Assembly (NCBI RefSeq): GCF_002968335.2
Contig: NZ_CP134398.1
Location: forward strand, 4,340,001-4,404,000
DNA from: Mycobacterium sp. ITM-2016-00316
GTDB lineage: Bacteria > Actinomycetota > Actinomycetes > Mycobacteriales > Mycobacteriaceae
Length of the DNA: 64,000 bases
Direction: 5' to 3'
Below the pieces are notes generated by a model. That model saw only the letters and a list, made by a program, of their open reading frames with translations, had not been told where the DNA came from and did not search any database. The translations under genes and the position numbers were made by a program. Numbering within the stretch: position 1 is the first letter of the stretch; the number at the start of each line of letters is the position of its first letter. Positions 1 to 8,544 of the stretch are shown here, piece after piece.

Positions 1-157
1 TCTCGGAGTCGTTGTTGCGCGGCCCGGCTCCCGAACCGGCCTTGATCGCCGCCCCGTCGACCGCGCGGGAGCAGCCCTGCACACCGATCACCATGGTCAG
101 CGCGGCCAGCAGCGCGATCACCACGGTCAGCGGACGTTTCACGGTGCGGCTCATCAT
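1..157 (-). CDS. lprC: LprC-like lipoprotein, N-terminal part only
   Basis: Only the first 52 codons are present; the gene runs off the left edge. The reading starts MMSRTVKRPL, continues into a hydrophobic stretch and reaches a lipobox V-Q-G-C with the lipidated cysteine at residue 29, so an exported lipoprotein is clear. The start overlaps the lprB stop as ATGA, indicating coupled translation. In M. tuberculosis lprB (Rv1274) is followed by lprC (Rv1275), and the rest of the neighbourhood keeps that order, which is the basis for the name. The second ATG at 154 is an equally possible start. Molecular function is unknown. Confidence 0.75.
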   Translation of the reverse strand, partial: MMSRTVKRPLTVVIALLAALTMVIGVQGCSRAVDGAAIKAGSGAGPRNNDSE

Positions 158-738
158 TTGGCGTTCACAATCGACTGGCGGGTGAGTTCCTTGGCGACTT
201 CGCAGGCGTCCGGATAGGGCTTCTGGGCGAAGCTGACCGACCATTCGATGAAGTCGTCGTCGAACTGGATACCGATCTCACACAGGCTGGGCCCGAGCAC
301 CAGGTCTTCACCGATGGCGATGAAACCGTCGTGACCCTCGATGTTGATGTCCTCCACGCTGGCGCGGGACAATTCCTCGGTCTTGCGTTCGCGCCCGATC
401 GGGCTGCCCCGGAAGTGGGTGAAGGAGAAGTGCGGGCCGACGATGCCGCCCCCGGCCAGCCACTGGCAGCCCACCGAGGTCCGCGCCGTGTTCACCAGTC
501 CGACGACCTCGGTCAGCTGCGAGACGGTCTGGTCGGTGATGCCGCCGCATTCGGGGAAGTCCGGCCCGTGCTGGGCGGCCGCCGACGACTCGGTGCTCGG
601 CGGCACCGACGGCGTGCTCGGGTCCTCGGAGCCGGAACACGCGGCCACCACGGGGAGCACCGCAGCGGCGGCTACCAGCATCTTCGCCGTGCGGGTGAGC
701 CGGCCTCGGGGAATAGAATGGCCGCTTCTGGGGGTCAC
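154..738 (-). CDS. lprB: LprB lipoprotein (DUF3558-type)
   Basis: A 194-residue exported lipoprotein. A basic N-terminus precedes a hydrophobic segment and the lipobox V-A-A-C (Cys 34). The mature part strongly resembles M. tuberculosis LprB as I remember it: it contains CQWLAGGG, SPIGRERKTEELSRASVEDI and a C-terminal EWSVSF segment. Cysteines in the conserved ECGG, GCQW and DAC segments may form disulfides. I chose the GTG at 738 because it leaves a short basic n-region; the frame stays open to 780, so an ATG 14 codons upstream is possible. It is coupled to lprC downstream and divergent from the ABC exporter, as in M. tuberculosis. Its role is not known. Confidence 0.85.
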   Translation of the reverse strand: MTPRSGHSIPRGRLTRTAKMLVAAAAVLPVVAACSGSEDPSTPSVPPSTESSAAAQHGPDFPECGGITDQTVSQLTEVVGLVNTARTSVGCQWLAGGGIVGPHFSFTHFRGSPIGRERKTEELSRASVEDINIEGHDGFIAIGEDLVLGPSLCEIGIQFDDDFIEWSVSFAQKPYPDACEVAKELTRQSIVNAK

Positions 739-773
739 GACATGCACTGTAGCGGCCGCCCGGCACGGAACCG

Positions 774-831
774 TTGACATAGCGACTGACCTGCCTTTTC
801 GTGTCCCGGTCCCGCACCGGGTTCGGCAGGT
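774..831 (+). promoter_or_regulatory. Leader of ABC exporter operon: -35-like box and nested inverted repeat
   Basis: Between divergent lprB and the exporter genes there is a TTGACA hexamer at 774-779, with no convincing -10 seventeen bases later. It is followed by a nested inverted repeat: ACCTGCC (789-795) pairs with GGCAGGT (825-831), and inside it CCCGGT (805-810) pairs with ACCGGG (816-821) around the 5-base loop CCCGC. The repeat ends 20 bases before the exporter start at 852. It could be an operator or an RNA stem in the leader. Confidence 0.4.
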
Positions 832-851
832 GGATGTGCAACAGTAGCCAG

Positions 852-2573
852 ATGTTGCTCGCCCTGCTGCGCCGCTACGTGCAGCCGTATCGCGGGTTGC
901 TCTCCGTGGTCGCGGGCCTGCAGGTGATCAGCACCCTGGCCTCGCTGTACCTGCCGACGGTCAACGCCGCGATCATCGACGAGGGTGTCGCGGTGGGCGA
1001 CACGACGCGGATCGTCCACCTCGGCCTGGTGATGCTGGGCGTGACGGCACTGCAGGTGGTGTGCGCGGTCGGGGCGGTGTTCTTCGGGTCGCGGGCCAGT
1101 ATGGGTTTCGGCCGCGATCTGCGGACGGCGATGTTCTCCCATGTGCTCGGCTTCTCGGCCGTGGAGACCGCCCGGTTCGGGACGCCGACATTGCTGACCC
1201 GGACCACGAACGACGTTCAGCAGATCCAGTTGCTGGTTCAGATGACGAGCACCATGCTCATCACCGCGCCGATCATGGGGGTGGGCGGTATCGCGATGGC
1301 CATCCACCAGGACGCCGGGCTGTCCTGGCTGCTGCTGATCAGCGTGCCGATCCTGGCGCTGGCCAACGGGTGGCTGGTGTCGCGGCTGATGCCGATCTTC
1401 CGCACCATGCAACGCGTCATCGACAACATCAACCGGGTGATGCGCGAACAGCTTTCCGGCATCCGGGTGATCCGGGCGTTCGCGCGCGAACCCCTGGAAC
1501 GGAGCCGGTTCGACGAGGCCAATCGTGCGCTCGCCGACACCGCGCTGAGTGCCGGACGCTGGCAGGCGCTGATGCTGCCGGTGACGACGCTGGTCATCAA
1601 CATCTCCAGCGTCGCCCTCATCTGGTTCGGCGGGCAGCGCATCGACGCCGGCCAGATGCAGGTGGGTTCACTGATCGCGTTCCTGGCGTACTTCATGCAG
1701 ATCCTGTACGCGGTGCTGCTGGCCACCTTCCTGGTCGTGCTGCTGCCGCGCGCGTCGGCGTGCGCCGAACGGATCACCGAGGTGCTGTCCACCGCACCGG
1801 AGATCACCGCCCCGGACGACCCCGCGCCCGCCCCCGTGACCGGGCGGCTGCGCCTGGCCGGCGCCACCTTCAGCTATCCGGGCGCCGATCGCGCCGTGGT
1901 GCAGGACGTTTCGTTCACCGCCGCCCCCGGCACCGTGACGGCGATCGTCGGGAGCACCGGTTCGGGCAAGTCCACCCTGATCTCCCTGATCAGCAGGCTC
2001 TATGACGTCACGGCGGGAAGCATCCGTCTCGACGACGTCGACGTGCGCGCCTTCGATCCCGAAGATCTCTGGGCGACAATCGGGTTGGTGCCCCAGCGCG
2101 GATACCTGTTCTCCGGCACCGTCGCCGACAACCTGCACTACGGCAAGGCCGCGGCCACCGAGGAGGAAATGTGGGACGCGCTGCGGGCAGCGGCCGCCGA
2201 TGATTTCGTGCGCGCACACCCGGACGGTCTGCAGATGCGCGTGGCGCAGGGCGGGATCAACTTCTCCGGAGGTCAGCGCCAGCGACTCGCCATCGCCCGT
2301 GCGGTGATCCGGCGACCGGCGGTGTACCTGTTCGACGACGCGTTCTCGGCGCTGGACGTGCACACCGACGCCAAGGTGCGCGCCGCGCTTCGCGAGGTGT
2401 CCGCGGCGGCGACGGTGATCATCGTCTCGCAGCGGATCTCGACGGTGGCACAGGCCGATCAGGTGATCGTCATCGACGACGGCCGGGTGGTCGGCGCGGG
2501 TACCCATGCATCGCTGCTCACCGACTGCCCCACCTACGCGGAATTCGTGGACTCACAGACGGTGCGGGCGTGA
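852..2573 (+). CDS. ABC exporter subunit, degenerate ATPase site (Rv1273c type)
   Basis: A 573-residue half-transporter with an N-terminal six-helix exporter domain (about 1-310) and a C-terminal ATPase. Walker A is GSTGSGKS at 367-374, the signature FSGGQ at about 471-475. Walker B ends in two aspartates ([10 protein letters not shown]), so the usual catalytic glutamate is replaced by Asp. That is the hallmark of the non-hydrolysing site in heterodimeric exporters such as TM287/288. The start at 852 gives [10 protein letters not shown], matching the Rv1273c N-terminus; an upstream in-frame GTG at 801 would add an unconserved 17 residues. It overlaps its partner gene by GTGA, so the two subunits are co-translated. 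The substrate is unknown; drug or lipid export is likely for the family. Confidence 0.88.
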   Translation: MLLALLRRYVQPYRGLLSVVAGLQVISTLASLYLPTVNAAIIDEGVAVGDTTRIVHLGLVMLGVTALQVVCAVGAVFFGSRASMGFGRDLRTAMFSHVLGFSAVETARFGTPTLLTRTTNDVQQIQLLVQMTSTMLITAPIMGVGGIAMAIHQDAGLSWLLLISVPILALANGWLVSRLMPIFRTMQRVIDNINRVMREQLSGIRVIRAFAREPLERSRFDEANRALADTALSAGRWQALMLPVTTLVINISSVALIWFGGQRIDAGQMQVGSLIAFLAYFMQILYAVLLATFLVVLLPRASACAERITEVLSTAPEITAPDDPAPAPVTGRLRLAGATFSYPGADRAVVQDVSFTAAPGTVTAIVGSTGSGKSTLISLISRLYDVTAGSIRLDDVDVRAFDPEDLWATIGLVPQRGYLFSGTVADNLHYGKAAATEEEMWDALRAAAADDFVRAHPDGLQMRVAQGGINFSGGQRQRLAIARAVIRRPAVYLFDDAFSALDVHTDAKVRAALREVSAAATVIIVSQRISTVAQADQVIVIDDGRVVGAGTHASLLTDCPTYAEFVDSQTVRA

Positions 2574-4486
2574 CCCGCCCGATCCGCGGCGTGGCGGAAC
2601 CACCCGCGGCACGGTCCCGCGATTTCACGGGTTCGGCGGTCCGGCTGCTGAAACGACTGGCCCCGCAACGCCGTCTGACCGCACTGGTGATCGCGCTCGC
2701 CGTGGGCGGTATCGCGATCGGCGTCATCGGCCCGCGCATCCTCGGCCACGCCACCGACTTGTTGTTCAACGGCGTGATCGGGCGCGAGTTACCCGCCGGA
2801 CTGAGCAAGGATCAGGCCATCGAGGAGGCCAGGGCCCGCGGTGACGGCACGTTCGCCGATCTGCTCTCCGGCATGAACGTGGTGCCCGGTCGGGGCGTCG
2901 ACTTCACCGCCGTCGCGCACACGCTGTTTCTGGCGCTGAGCCTGTATCTGGTTGCCGCGCTGCTGGTCTGGTGGCAGGCCCGCATCCTCAACGTGGTGGT
3001 GCAGCGGACCATGGCCGCGTTGCGCACCGAGATCGAGCACAAGGTGCACCGGTTACCGCTGTCCTACGTCGACGGCCGGCAGCGCGGCGAACTGCTCAGC
3101 CGCGTCACCAACGATGTCGACAATGTGCAGTCCTCGCTGGCCATGACGATCAGCCAGCTGCTGACCTCGCTGATCACCGTGGTCGCGGTGCTGGCGATGA
3201 TGCTGACGATATCGCCGCTGCTGGCCTTGATCACGGTGCTGACGGTGCCGCTGTCGCTGCTGGCGACCCGCACCATCGCCCGTCGCTCACAGAAGCTGTT
3301 CGTGGCGCAGTGGACCAACACCGGCCGGCTCAACGCCCACATCGAGGAGACCTACAGCGGATTCACCGTGGTGAAGACCTACGGTCACCGATCCGCGGCG
3401 GCCGAACGGTTCACCGAACTCAACGGCGAGGTGTACCGGGCCAGCCTGGGCGCGCAGTTCCTGTCCGGGCTGGTCTCGCCGGCCACCACGTTCATCGGCA
3501 ACCTCAGCTACGTGGCGGTCGCGGTCGTCGGCGGCATCCAGGTCGCCACCGGCCAGATCACGCTGGGCAGCATCCAGGCGTTCATCCAGTATGTCCGCCA
3601 GTTCAACCAGCCGCTGACTCAGGTGGCGTCGATGTACAACTCGCTGCAGTCCGGGATCGCCAGCGCGGAGCGCATTTTCGATCTGCTCGACGCGACCGAG
3701 GAATCGGCCGAGCCCGTCGCCGCCGCAGTCGCCGCCGGGGCGGGCCGCGTGGAGTTCGAGCACGTCTCGTTCGGCTACCTGCCCGACACCCCGGTGATCG
3801 AGGATCTGTCGCTGATCGCCGAGCCCGGGTCGACGGTGGCGATCGTCGGCCCGACCGGTGCGGGCAAGACCACGCTGGTGAACCTGCTGATGCGCTTCTA
3901 CGACATCGACGCGGGCCGGATCACGATCGACGGGGTGGATATCGCGTCGCTGCCCCGCCAGGTGCTGCGCGCCCGGATCGGCATGGTGCTGCAGGACACC
4001 TGGTTGTTCGGCGGCACCATCTACGACAACATCGCCTACGGTCGCCCCGACGCCACACCCGACGAGGTGCACGAGGCCGCCCGCACCGCGCACGTCGAGC
4101 GGTTTGTGCAGACCTTGCCCGACGGGTACGACACCCGGGTCGGTGATGACGGTGGCGCCATCAGCGCGGGCGAGAAACAGCTGATCACGATCGCGCGCGC
4201 GGTGCTGGCCCGCCCGGCGCTGCTGATCCTGGACGAGGCGACGAGCTCGGTGGACACCCGCACCGAACTGTTGATCCAGCAGGCGATGGCCGAATTGCGG
4301 CGGGACAGAACCAGTTTCATCATCGCGCACCGGTTGTCCACCATCCGCGACGCCGATCAGATCCTGGTGATGGAGGCCGGGCGGATCGTGGAGCGGGGCA
4401 CCCACGCGGAACTACTGGAACGCCACGGCGAGTACTGGGCCATGACGGTCGGGGCCAGCGCGGCGCAGCGGAGCGACGGGGAATAG
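2570..4486 (+). CDS. ABC exporter subunit, partner (Rv1272c type)
   Basis: A 638-residue half-transporter and the partner of the preceding gene, which it overlaps by 4 bases. The transmembrane domain carries an unusual insert after helix 1 (about residues 70-105, containing [10 protein letters not shown] and [12 protein letters not shown]), likely an extracytoplasmic or elbow extension. Walker A is GPTGAGKT at 427-434. Walker B is intact ([10 protein letters not shown]555/E556), but the signature reads ISAGEKQ rather than LSGGQ. So each subunit contributes one deviant element, as in asymmetric exporters where a single composite site hydrolyses ATP. It resembles M. tuberculosis Rv1272c in length and context. 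The gene starts with GTG at 2570. Confidence 0.88.
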   Translation: MTRPIRGVAEPPAARSRDFTGSAVRLLKRLAPQRRLTALVIALAVGGIAIGVIGPRILGHATDLLFNGVIGRELPAGLSKDQAIEEARARGDGTFADLLSGMNVVPGRGVDFTAVAHTLFLALSLYLVAALLVWWQARILNVVVQRTMAALRTEIEHKVHRLPLSYVDGRQRGELLSRVTNDVDNVQSSLAMTISQLLTSLITVVAVLAMMLTISPLLALITVLTVPLSLLATRTIARRSQKLFVAQWTNTGRLNAHIEETYSGFTVVKTYGHRSAAAERFTELNGEVYRASLGAQFLSGLVSPATTFIGNLSYVAVAVVGGIQVATGQITLGSIQAFIQYVRQFNQPLTQVASMYNSLQSGIASAERIFDLLDATEESAEPVAAAVAAGAGRVEFEHVSFGYLPDTPVIEDLSLIAEPGSTVAIVGPTGAGKTTLVNLLMRFYDIDAGRITIDGVDIASLPRQVLRARIGMVLQDTWLFGGTIYDNIAYGRPDATPDEVHEAARTAHVERFVQTLPDGYDTRVGDDGGAISAGEKQLITIARAVLARPALLILDEATSSVDTRTELLIQQAMAELRRDRTSFIIAHRLSTIRDADQILVMEAGRIVERGTHAELLERHGEYWAMTVGASAAQRSDGE

Positions 4487-4556
4487 CGGAGCTTTGAGCA
4501 CCCTGCTCAATTCCAATCCCCGGACAGCGCCGGAACCCGTTGGGCAGTATGGAGAT

Positions 4557-6752
4557 ATGGCCGGTCCCGAATCCACGACGACCGTGCACACCTTTTGCCG
4601 GTACTGCCTGGCGTCGTGCGGTGTGGAGGTCACCGTCGAGGACAACCGGGTCCGCAAGATCGCGGCGGACAAACTGAACCCACACAGCTGGCACGATTTC
4701 TGCGCGAAGGGTCGCACCGCGGCAGAGGTGGTCGAGCATCCGCGCCGCATCGTGGCACCGATGCGGCGGGTCGGCGACCGCTACGTCGAGGCCTCGTGGG
4801 ACGAGGCATTGCGCGATATCGCCGACCGGATGAACCGTGTGATCGACGCCGACGGACCGGACGCGGTGGGCGCCTACTACGGCAACCCGGCCGGCTACTC
4901 GTCGTCGAACCTGGTGTTCATGAACGGCTGGCTGGACGCGGTCGGCACCCGCAACCGCTATGCCGTCGGGTCGGTGGACCAGAACGCCGTGCACGTGGTC
5001 GCGCAGGCGATGTACGGATCGCCACTGATGGTGCCGGTCTCCGATATCGACAACTGCGACTTCTTCCTGCTGGTCGGCGCGAACCCGGCTGTCAGCGCCT
5101 GGAATTGGCTGGAATCCGCGCCCGGCGGGTGGCGCCGCGCACTGGACCGTCAGCGGCGCGGCGCGCGGATCGTGGTGGTCGACCCGGTGCGTACCGAGTC
5201 CGCCGACAAGGCCGATGCCCATCTGGCCGTGCATCCGGGCCAGGACTGGGCACTGCTACTGGCGATGGTCAAGGTCATCCTGGACGCTCGCCTGGAACAT
5301 GCCGGTGACTGCGCCGACCTGGCCACCGGCCTGCCGGAGATCCGTGCGCTGGTGGCCGCGTGCGATGTCGCCGATCTGGCCGGCCGCTGCGATATCCCTC
5401 GCGATGAGATCGAGCAGTTGGCAAGGGATTTCGCCACCGCACCCGGCGCGATGGCGATCACCCGGACGGGGGTCTCCCTACAGGAGACCGGGACCGTCGC
5501 CGAGTGGTTGGGTCATGTGCTCAACGTCATCACCGGACGGATGGATCGGCCCGGGGGCCGCCGGTTCGAACCCGGTTATGTCGACACGCTGCGACTGGCC
5601 GGTCTGGCCGAGACCGCACCGCACCGCAGCCGGGTCGCCGGGCGTGAGATGGTCGCCGGCGCGCACGCGCTGGCCGAACTGCCCGATGAAATCCTGACGG
5701 CCGGGCCCGGCCAGCTCCGCGCGCTGGTGATCAACTCCGGGAACCCGGTGATATCCGGCCCCGACGGTGCCCGACTCGACGACGCCCTGCAACGGCTGGA
5801 TCTTTTGGTGGCCATCGATTTCGTGCAACGCGAGAGCCATCGGCATGCGCATTGGCTGCTGCCCGCGGTGCACTGGCTGGAGCGCGAGGACCTACTGGCG
5901 TTCACCAGCAGCATGCATGACGAGCCGTTCGTCCAGTTCGGCGCGCGGGCCGTCGTCCCGCCGCCGCAGGCGCGCGAGGAGTGGCGGATCTTCGTCGACC
6001 TGGCGTTGGCCATGAAGCGGCCGCTGTTCGGTGCCCGCGGCCTCAACGCTTTCATCCGGTCCAGCCGGCGCGCCGCGGCCGTCACCGGCCGTCCCGGCCT
6101 GGCGTTCGGTCCGCAGTGGATCAACCGGTTGATGATCGCGACATCGCGAAAGGTCAACGGCCGCAAGCTGAAATGGCGCGACCTGCGCGACAACCCGCAC
6201 GGCCTGGTGCTGGGGCCTCGCGAGTTCGGGCATTTCCGGGCCGCGCTGCGCACCCCGGACAACAAGGTTCACGTCGCGCCGGCGGAGTTCGTCGCGCGCA
6301 CCCGTGACCTGCTGGCGGACGCCGCCCCGCAGACCTGCCCGGAATTCCCCTTCCTGCTGGGCAATCGGCGTAACCGTCATGGGATGAACTCGTGGCTCAA
6401 CGAACTTCCCGGCCTGCACCCGTCGGGAAAACGCAATGTCGTGTTCGTCCATCCCGACGACGCGGCCGCACTCGACATCGGCGATGGCGACACCGTGCGG
6501 GTGACATCGGCGGTCGGCTCGGTGGACATCATCGCGGCACTGTCCGACCGGCCCCGCCGCGGCCTGGTGATGATGGAACACGGTTGGGGTTCCCGCGTTT
6601 TCGACCCGCGCTCGGGCGCACCACCGCAGACCTACGGCGTCAATCGCAATCTGCTGGTCGACGGCGCGGCGCTGGATCCGTTGTCGCAGACCTCGGCGCT
6701 GGGCGGTGCCCGCGTCAACCTCGAGCGAGTTCGGCGTGATCGGCTGCGGTGA
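4557..6752 (+). CDS. Molybdopterin-dependent oxidoreductase (formate dehydrogenase/nitrate reductase superfamily)
   Basis: About 731 residues from the ATG at 4557 (752 if the TTG at 4494 is used). The N-terminus has a [4Fe-4S] motif C-x2-C-x3-C (CRYCLASC) with the fourth cysteine in DFCAKG. A bis-MGD-binding fold follows, with the segments LLVGANPAVSAWNW, VVDPVRTES and INSGNPVISGPDG. The C-terminal molydop-binding domain contains LLGNRRNRHGMNSWLNE. The residue near the metal falls in GSVDQNAVH, so Ser or Asp rather than Cys/SeCys is likely. The gene follows the exporter closely but belongs to another function. No electron-transfer subunit or FdhD-like gene is adjacent, so the substrate is unknown. 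It ends inside a 19-bp hairpin. Confidence 0.85.
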   Translation: MAGPESTTTVHTFCRYCLASCGVEVTVEDNRVRKIAADKLNPHSWHDFCAKGRTAAEVVEHPRRIVAPMRRVGDRYVEASWDEALRDIADRMNRVIDADGPDAVGAYYGNPAGYSSSNLVFMNGWLDAVGTRNRYAVGSVDQNAVHVVAQAMYGSPLMVPVSDIDNCDFFLLVGANPAVSAWNWLESAPGGWRRALDRQRRGARIVVVDPVRTESADKADAHLAVHPGQDWALLLAMVKVILDARLEHAGDCADLATGLPEIRALVAACDVADLAGRCDIPRDEIEQLARDFATAPGAMAITRTGVSLQETGTVAEWLGHVLNVITGRMDRPGGRRFEPGYVDTLRLAGLAETAPHRSRVAGREMVAGAHALAELPDEILTAGPGQLRALVINSGNPVISGPDGARLDDALQRLDLLVAIDFVQRESHRHAHWLLPAVHWLEREDLLAFTSSMHDEPFVQFGARAVVPPPQAREEWRIFVDLALAMKRPLFGARGLNAFIRSSRRAAAVTGRPGLAFGPQWINRLMIATSRKVNGRKLKWRDLRDNPHGLVLGPREFGHFRAALRTPDNKVHVAPAEFVARTRDLLADAAPQTCPEFPFLLGNRRNRHGMNSWLNELPGLHPSGKRNVVFVHPDDAAALDIGDGDTVRVTSAVGSVDIIAALSDRPRRGLVMMEHGWGSRVFDPRSGAPPQTYGVNRNLLVDGAALDPLSQTSALGGARVNLERVRRDRLR

Positions 6753-6772
6753 GCGCAGCCGATCACGCCGAA
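6730..6772. terminator. Perfect 19-bp hairpin between convergent genes
   Basis: Left arm 6730-6748 (TTCGGCGTGATCGGCTGCG) pairs perfectly with 6754-6772 around the 5-base loop GTGAG. It includes the last codons and stop of the molybdopterin oxidoreductase and ends 2 bases before the stop of the opposing gene at 6774. There is no U tract on either side, which fits the U-less bidirectional terminators described in mycobacteria. Confidence 0.75.
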
Positions 6773-6773
6773 A

Positions 6774-7304
6774 TCACTGCAGGTTCGGCCCCTCGGCGCG
6801 GACGTCGTCGACCGCGGTCATGGCCTCGCGCAGTTTTGCGAGCCACTCCTCGGTGTGCTCGCCGACCAATTTCACCGACCACGCCAGGGCATCCGAGCGG
6901 GACCGGGCCACCCCGGCATCGACCAGGGTGTCGAGCACCTGCCGCTCCGGTTGTTTGAGCCTGGTCATCACCGGGACGGCGATATGGGTGAACAACGTGC
7001 GTTCCTCCCCGACCTGTACGCCCCACGAGACCTTGCGGCCGAACCTGTCCTGCGCCTCGTCGGCGATGCGCATGCGCTCGCCGCGGGTGTCCTCCCGGAA
7101 CTTGGCGACCCGTCCGGATGCGCGGGCCGTGCTTTCGTCGCTGTCGGCTTCGGGTAGCTGCCCGATCACCGTGATTTCTTCGCGATCGACCACGACGGTC
7201 GGATCACCGGCGAACCAGCCGTCGGGCAGGCGCCCGGCGAACCAGTCAGCGGCATCGGTGACGGCGTCGGTGGAGCCGCGCCGCCCATGCTGATGATGTC
7301 TCAT
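6774..7304 (-). CDS. Conserved hypothetical protein, 176 aa
   Basis: I do not recognise a named family. The protein is soluble, acidic and helix-rich. The first 70 residues contain DWFAGRLPDGWF and VDREEITVIGQLPE. The C-terminal half reads like a DNA-binding or partner-binding helical domain: RQVLDTLVDAGVARSRSDALAW, with a helix-turn-helix-like spacing, followed by HTEEWLAKLREAM. The phrase SRSDALAWSVKLV resembles ribbon-helix-helix or antitoxin-like proteins, but this is weak. The ATG at 7304 lies 2 bases from three tandem 8-bp repeats holding a -10-like TGTAAT, suggesting leaderless transcription. It is convergent with the molybdopterin oxidoreductase. Confidence 0.65.
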   Translation of the reverse strand: MRHHQHGRRGSTDAVTDAADWFAGRLPDGWFAGDPTVVVDREEITVIGQLPEADSDESTARASGRVAKFREDTRGERMRIADEAQDRFGRKVSWGVQVGEERTLFTHIAVPVMTRLKQPERQVLDTLVDAGVARSRSDALAWSVKLVGEHTEEWLAKLREAMTAVDDVRAEGPNLQ

Positions 7305-7305
7305 G

Positions 7306-7329
7306 ATTACACGATTACACCGTTACACC
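7306..7329. repeat. Three tandem 8-bp repeats at a leaderless promoter
   Basis: ATTACACG (7306-7313), ATTACACC (7314-7321) and GTTACACC (7322-7329) lie head to tail. On the minus strand they read GGTGTAAC GGTGTAAT CGTGTAAT directly before the ATG of the 176-aa gene. The middle TGTAAT is placed correctly to be a -10 element for a transcript starting at or near the ATG, so the repeats could be both promoter and operator. Confidence 0.5.
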
Positions 7330-7378
7330 TACGAGGGGCGCAGTGTTCTCACACGGCGAACGCCCTGTCGAGCGCCGA

Positions 7379-7582
7379 CTACCGCTTTTTGAGCAGGGCC
7401 GCGCCGCCGCCCAGCACCAGCGCCACCAACAACAGCCCCGCCCAGCCGGCACCGGCCAGCCACCAGACCGCGGCCACCGCGATGATCGCCGGCGAGGCCA
7501 GGAACAGCACCATCCCCGGATGCTCTTTGACCACTGCCAGCGCGCTCTTGGCCCGCACCCGGTCGATCTCGTCACCTGCCAT
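7379..7582 (-). CDS. Small membrane protein, 67 aa
   Basis: A short protein with a charged N-terminal part (MAGDEIDRVRAKSALAVVKE), two closely spaced hydrophobic helices (VLFLASPAIIAVAAVWWLAG and GLLLVALVLGGGAALL) and a basic tail KKR. I chose the ATG at 7582, which has GGAG just upstream; a GTG three codons earlier is possible. Function is unknown. Basic-tailed two-helix proteins of this size are common in mycobacteria beside other membrane genes. The distance of about 75 bases to the next minus-strand gene leaves room for a separate promoter. Confidence 0.6.
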   Translation of the reverse strand: MAGDEIDRVRAKSALAVVKEHPGMVLFLASPAIIAVAAVWWLAGAGWAGLLLVALVLGGGAALLKKR

Positions 7583-7650
7583 ATCTCCCACAATGCCAGC
7601 CTAAAGTGATCCTGTACGCGTCGAATCGGTGACAAATTGAGGAGTGCACG

Positions 7651-8541
7651 GTGAGTGGTCAATGGTTGCGCGACCCCGAGGGCCGCTTCGAGTACCGCTG
7701 GTATGACGGCCAGAACTGGACGGACCAGGTGTCCCACCAGGGGCAGGTGCACACCGCGCCGCTGGGCGCGCCGCCCGCGCAGGCCGCCCAGCAGCACGAA
7801 CACCAGGGCGCCCCGCAGGCCGCCCAGCACCATGAACCTCAGGCCCCGCAGCCCCAGCACCAGGGCGACGGCTTCGCCGGGATCAGCGGCGACCTGATCG
7901 ACGGGCGGTTCAGTGAGAAGGAATCCACGGCGATCGCCCTGCAGAACGAGCGGCTGCTCCGGGTCCGACTCGGCGAGCCGTTCATGGCGCGCCAGGGCTC
8001 GATGGTCGCCTATCAAGGCAATGTGGATTTCGCCTTCGAGGGCGGCGGCGCAGGCAAATTCCTGAAAAAGGCGCTGACCGGCGAGGGCCTGCCGCTGATG
8101 CGCTGCCAGGGCCAGGGCGATGTCTTCCTCGCCGAACAGGCCAATTACGTGCACCTGCTGCAGCTGACCAACTCGGGTCTGTCCATCAGCGGCAAGAACG
8201 TGCTGGCCTTCTCGGCGAGCCTGGACTGGAACATCGAGCGGGTCAAGGGCGGCAGCATCGCCACCGGCGGACTGTTCAACACCACGCTGCGCGGCAGCGG
8301 CTGGGTCGCCCTGACCACCGACGGACCGCCGGTGGTGCTCAATGCCGCGGAGGCGCCGACGTTCGCCGACACCAATGCGGTGGTGGCGTGGTCGGCGAAC
8401 CTGCAGACCCAGCTCAAGACCAGCTTCAAGGCGGGCGCGCTGATCGGTCGCGGGTCCGGCGAGGCGGTGCAGGTCGCCTTCCACGGTCAGGGGTTCGTGA
8501 TCGTGCAGCCCTCGGAGGGCATCACCTACCCCGTGCAGTAG
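7651..8541 (+). CDS. DUF2510 and AIM24-like protein
   Basis: A 296-residue protein starting with GTG at 7651, preceded by GAGGAG at good spacing. Residues 1-35 form a DUF2510 module (QWLRDPEGRFEYRWYDGQNW), a short tryptophan-rich domain common in actinobacterial membrane-linked proteins. A His/Gln/Ala/Pro-rich linker covers about 36-75. The rest fits the AIM24 family (beta-rich, TRAP-like fold): FMARQGSMVAYQGNVDF, GDVFLAEQANYVHLL, LRGSGWVALTTDGPPVVL and a closing GEAVQVAFHGQGFVIVQPSE. The biochemical role of AIM24 proteins in bacteria is not established. It ends 4 bases before the stop of the convergent DUF305 gene. Confidence 0.8.
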   Translation: MSGQWLRDPEGRFEYRWYDGQNWTDQVSHQGQVHTAPLGAPPAQAAQQHEHQGAPQAAQHHEPQAPQPQHQGDGFAGISGDLIDGRFSEKESTAIALQNERLLRVRLGEPFMARQGSMVAYQGNVDFAFEGGGAGKFLKKALTGEGLPLMRCQGQGDVFLAEQANYVHLLQLTNSGLSISGKNVLAFSASLDWNIERVKGGSIATGGLFNTTLRGSGWVALTTDGPPVVLNAAEAPTFADTNAVVAWSANLQTQLKTSFKAGALIGRGSGEAVQVAFHGQGFVIVQPSEGITYPVQ

Positions 8542-8544
8542 CGC

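Noticed and set aside
774..779. TTGACA as a complete strong promoter of the exporter operon
   Set aside because: No TANNNT-like -10 lies 16-18 bases downstream (the place holds TTTCGT), so only the -35-like hexamer is recorded.
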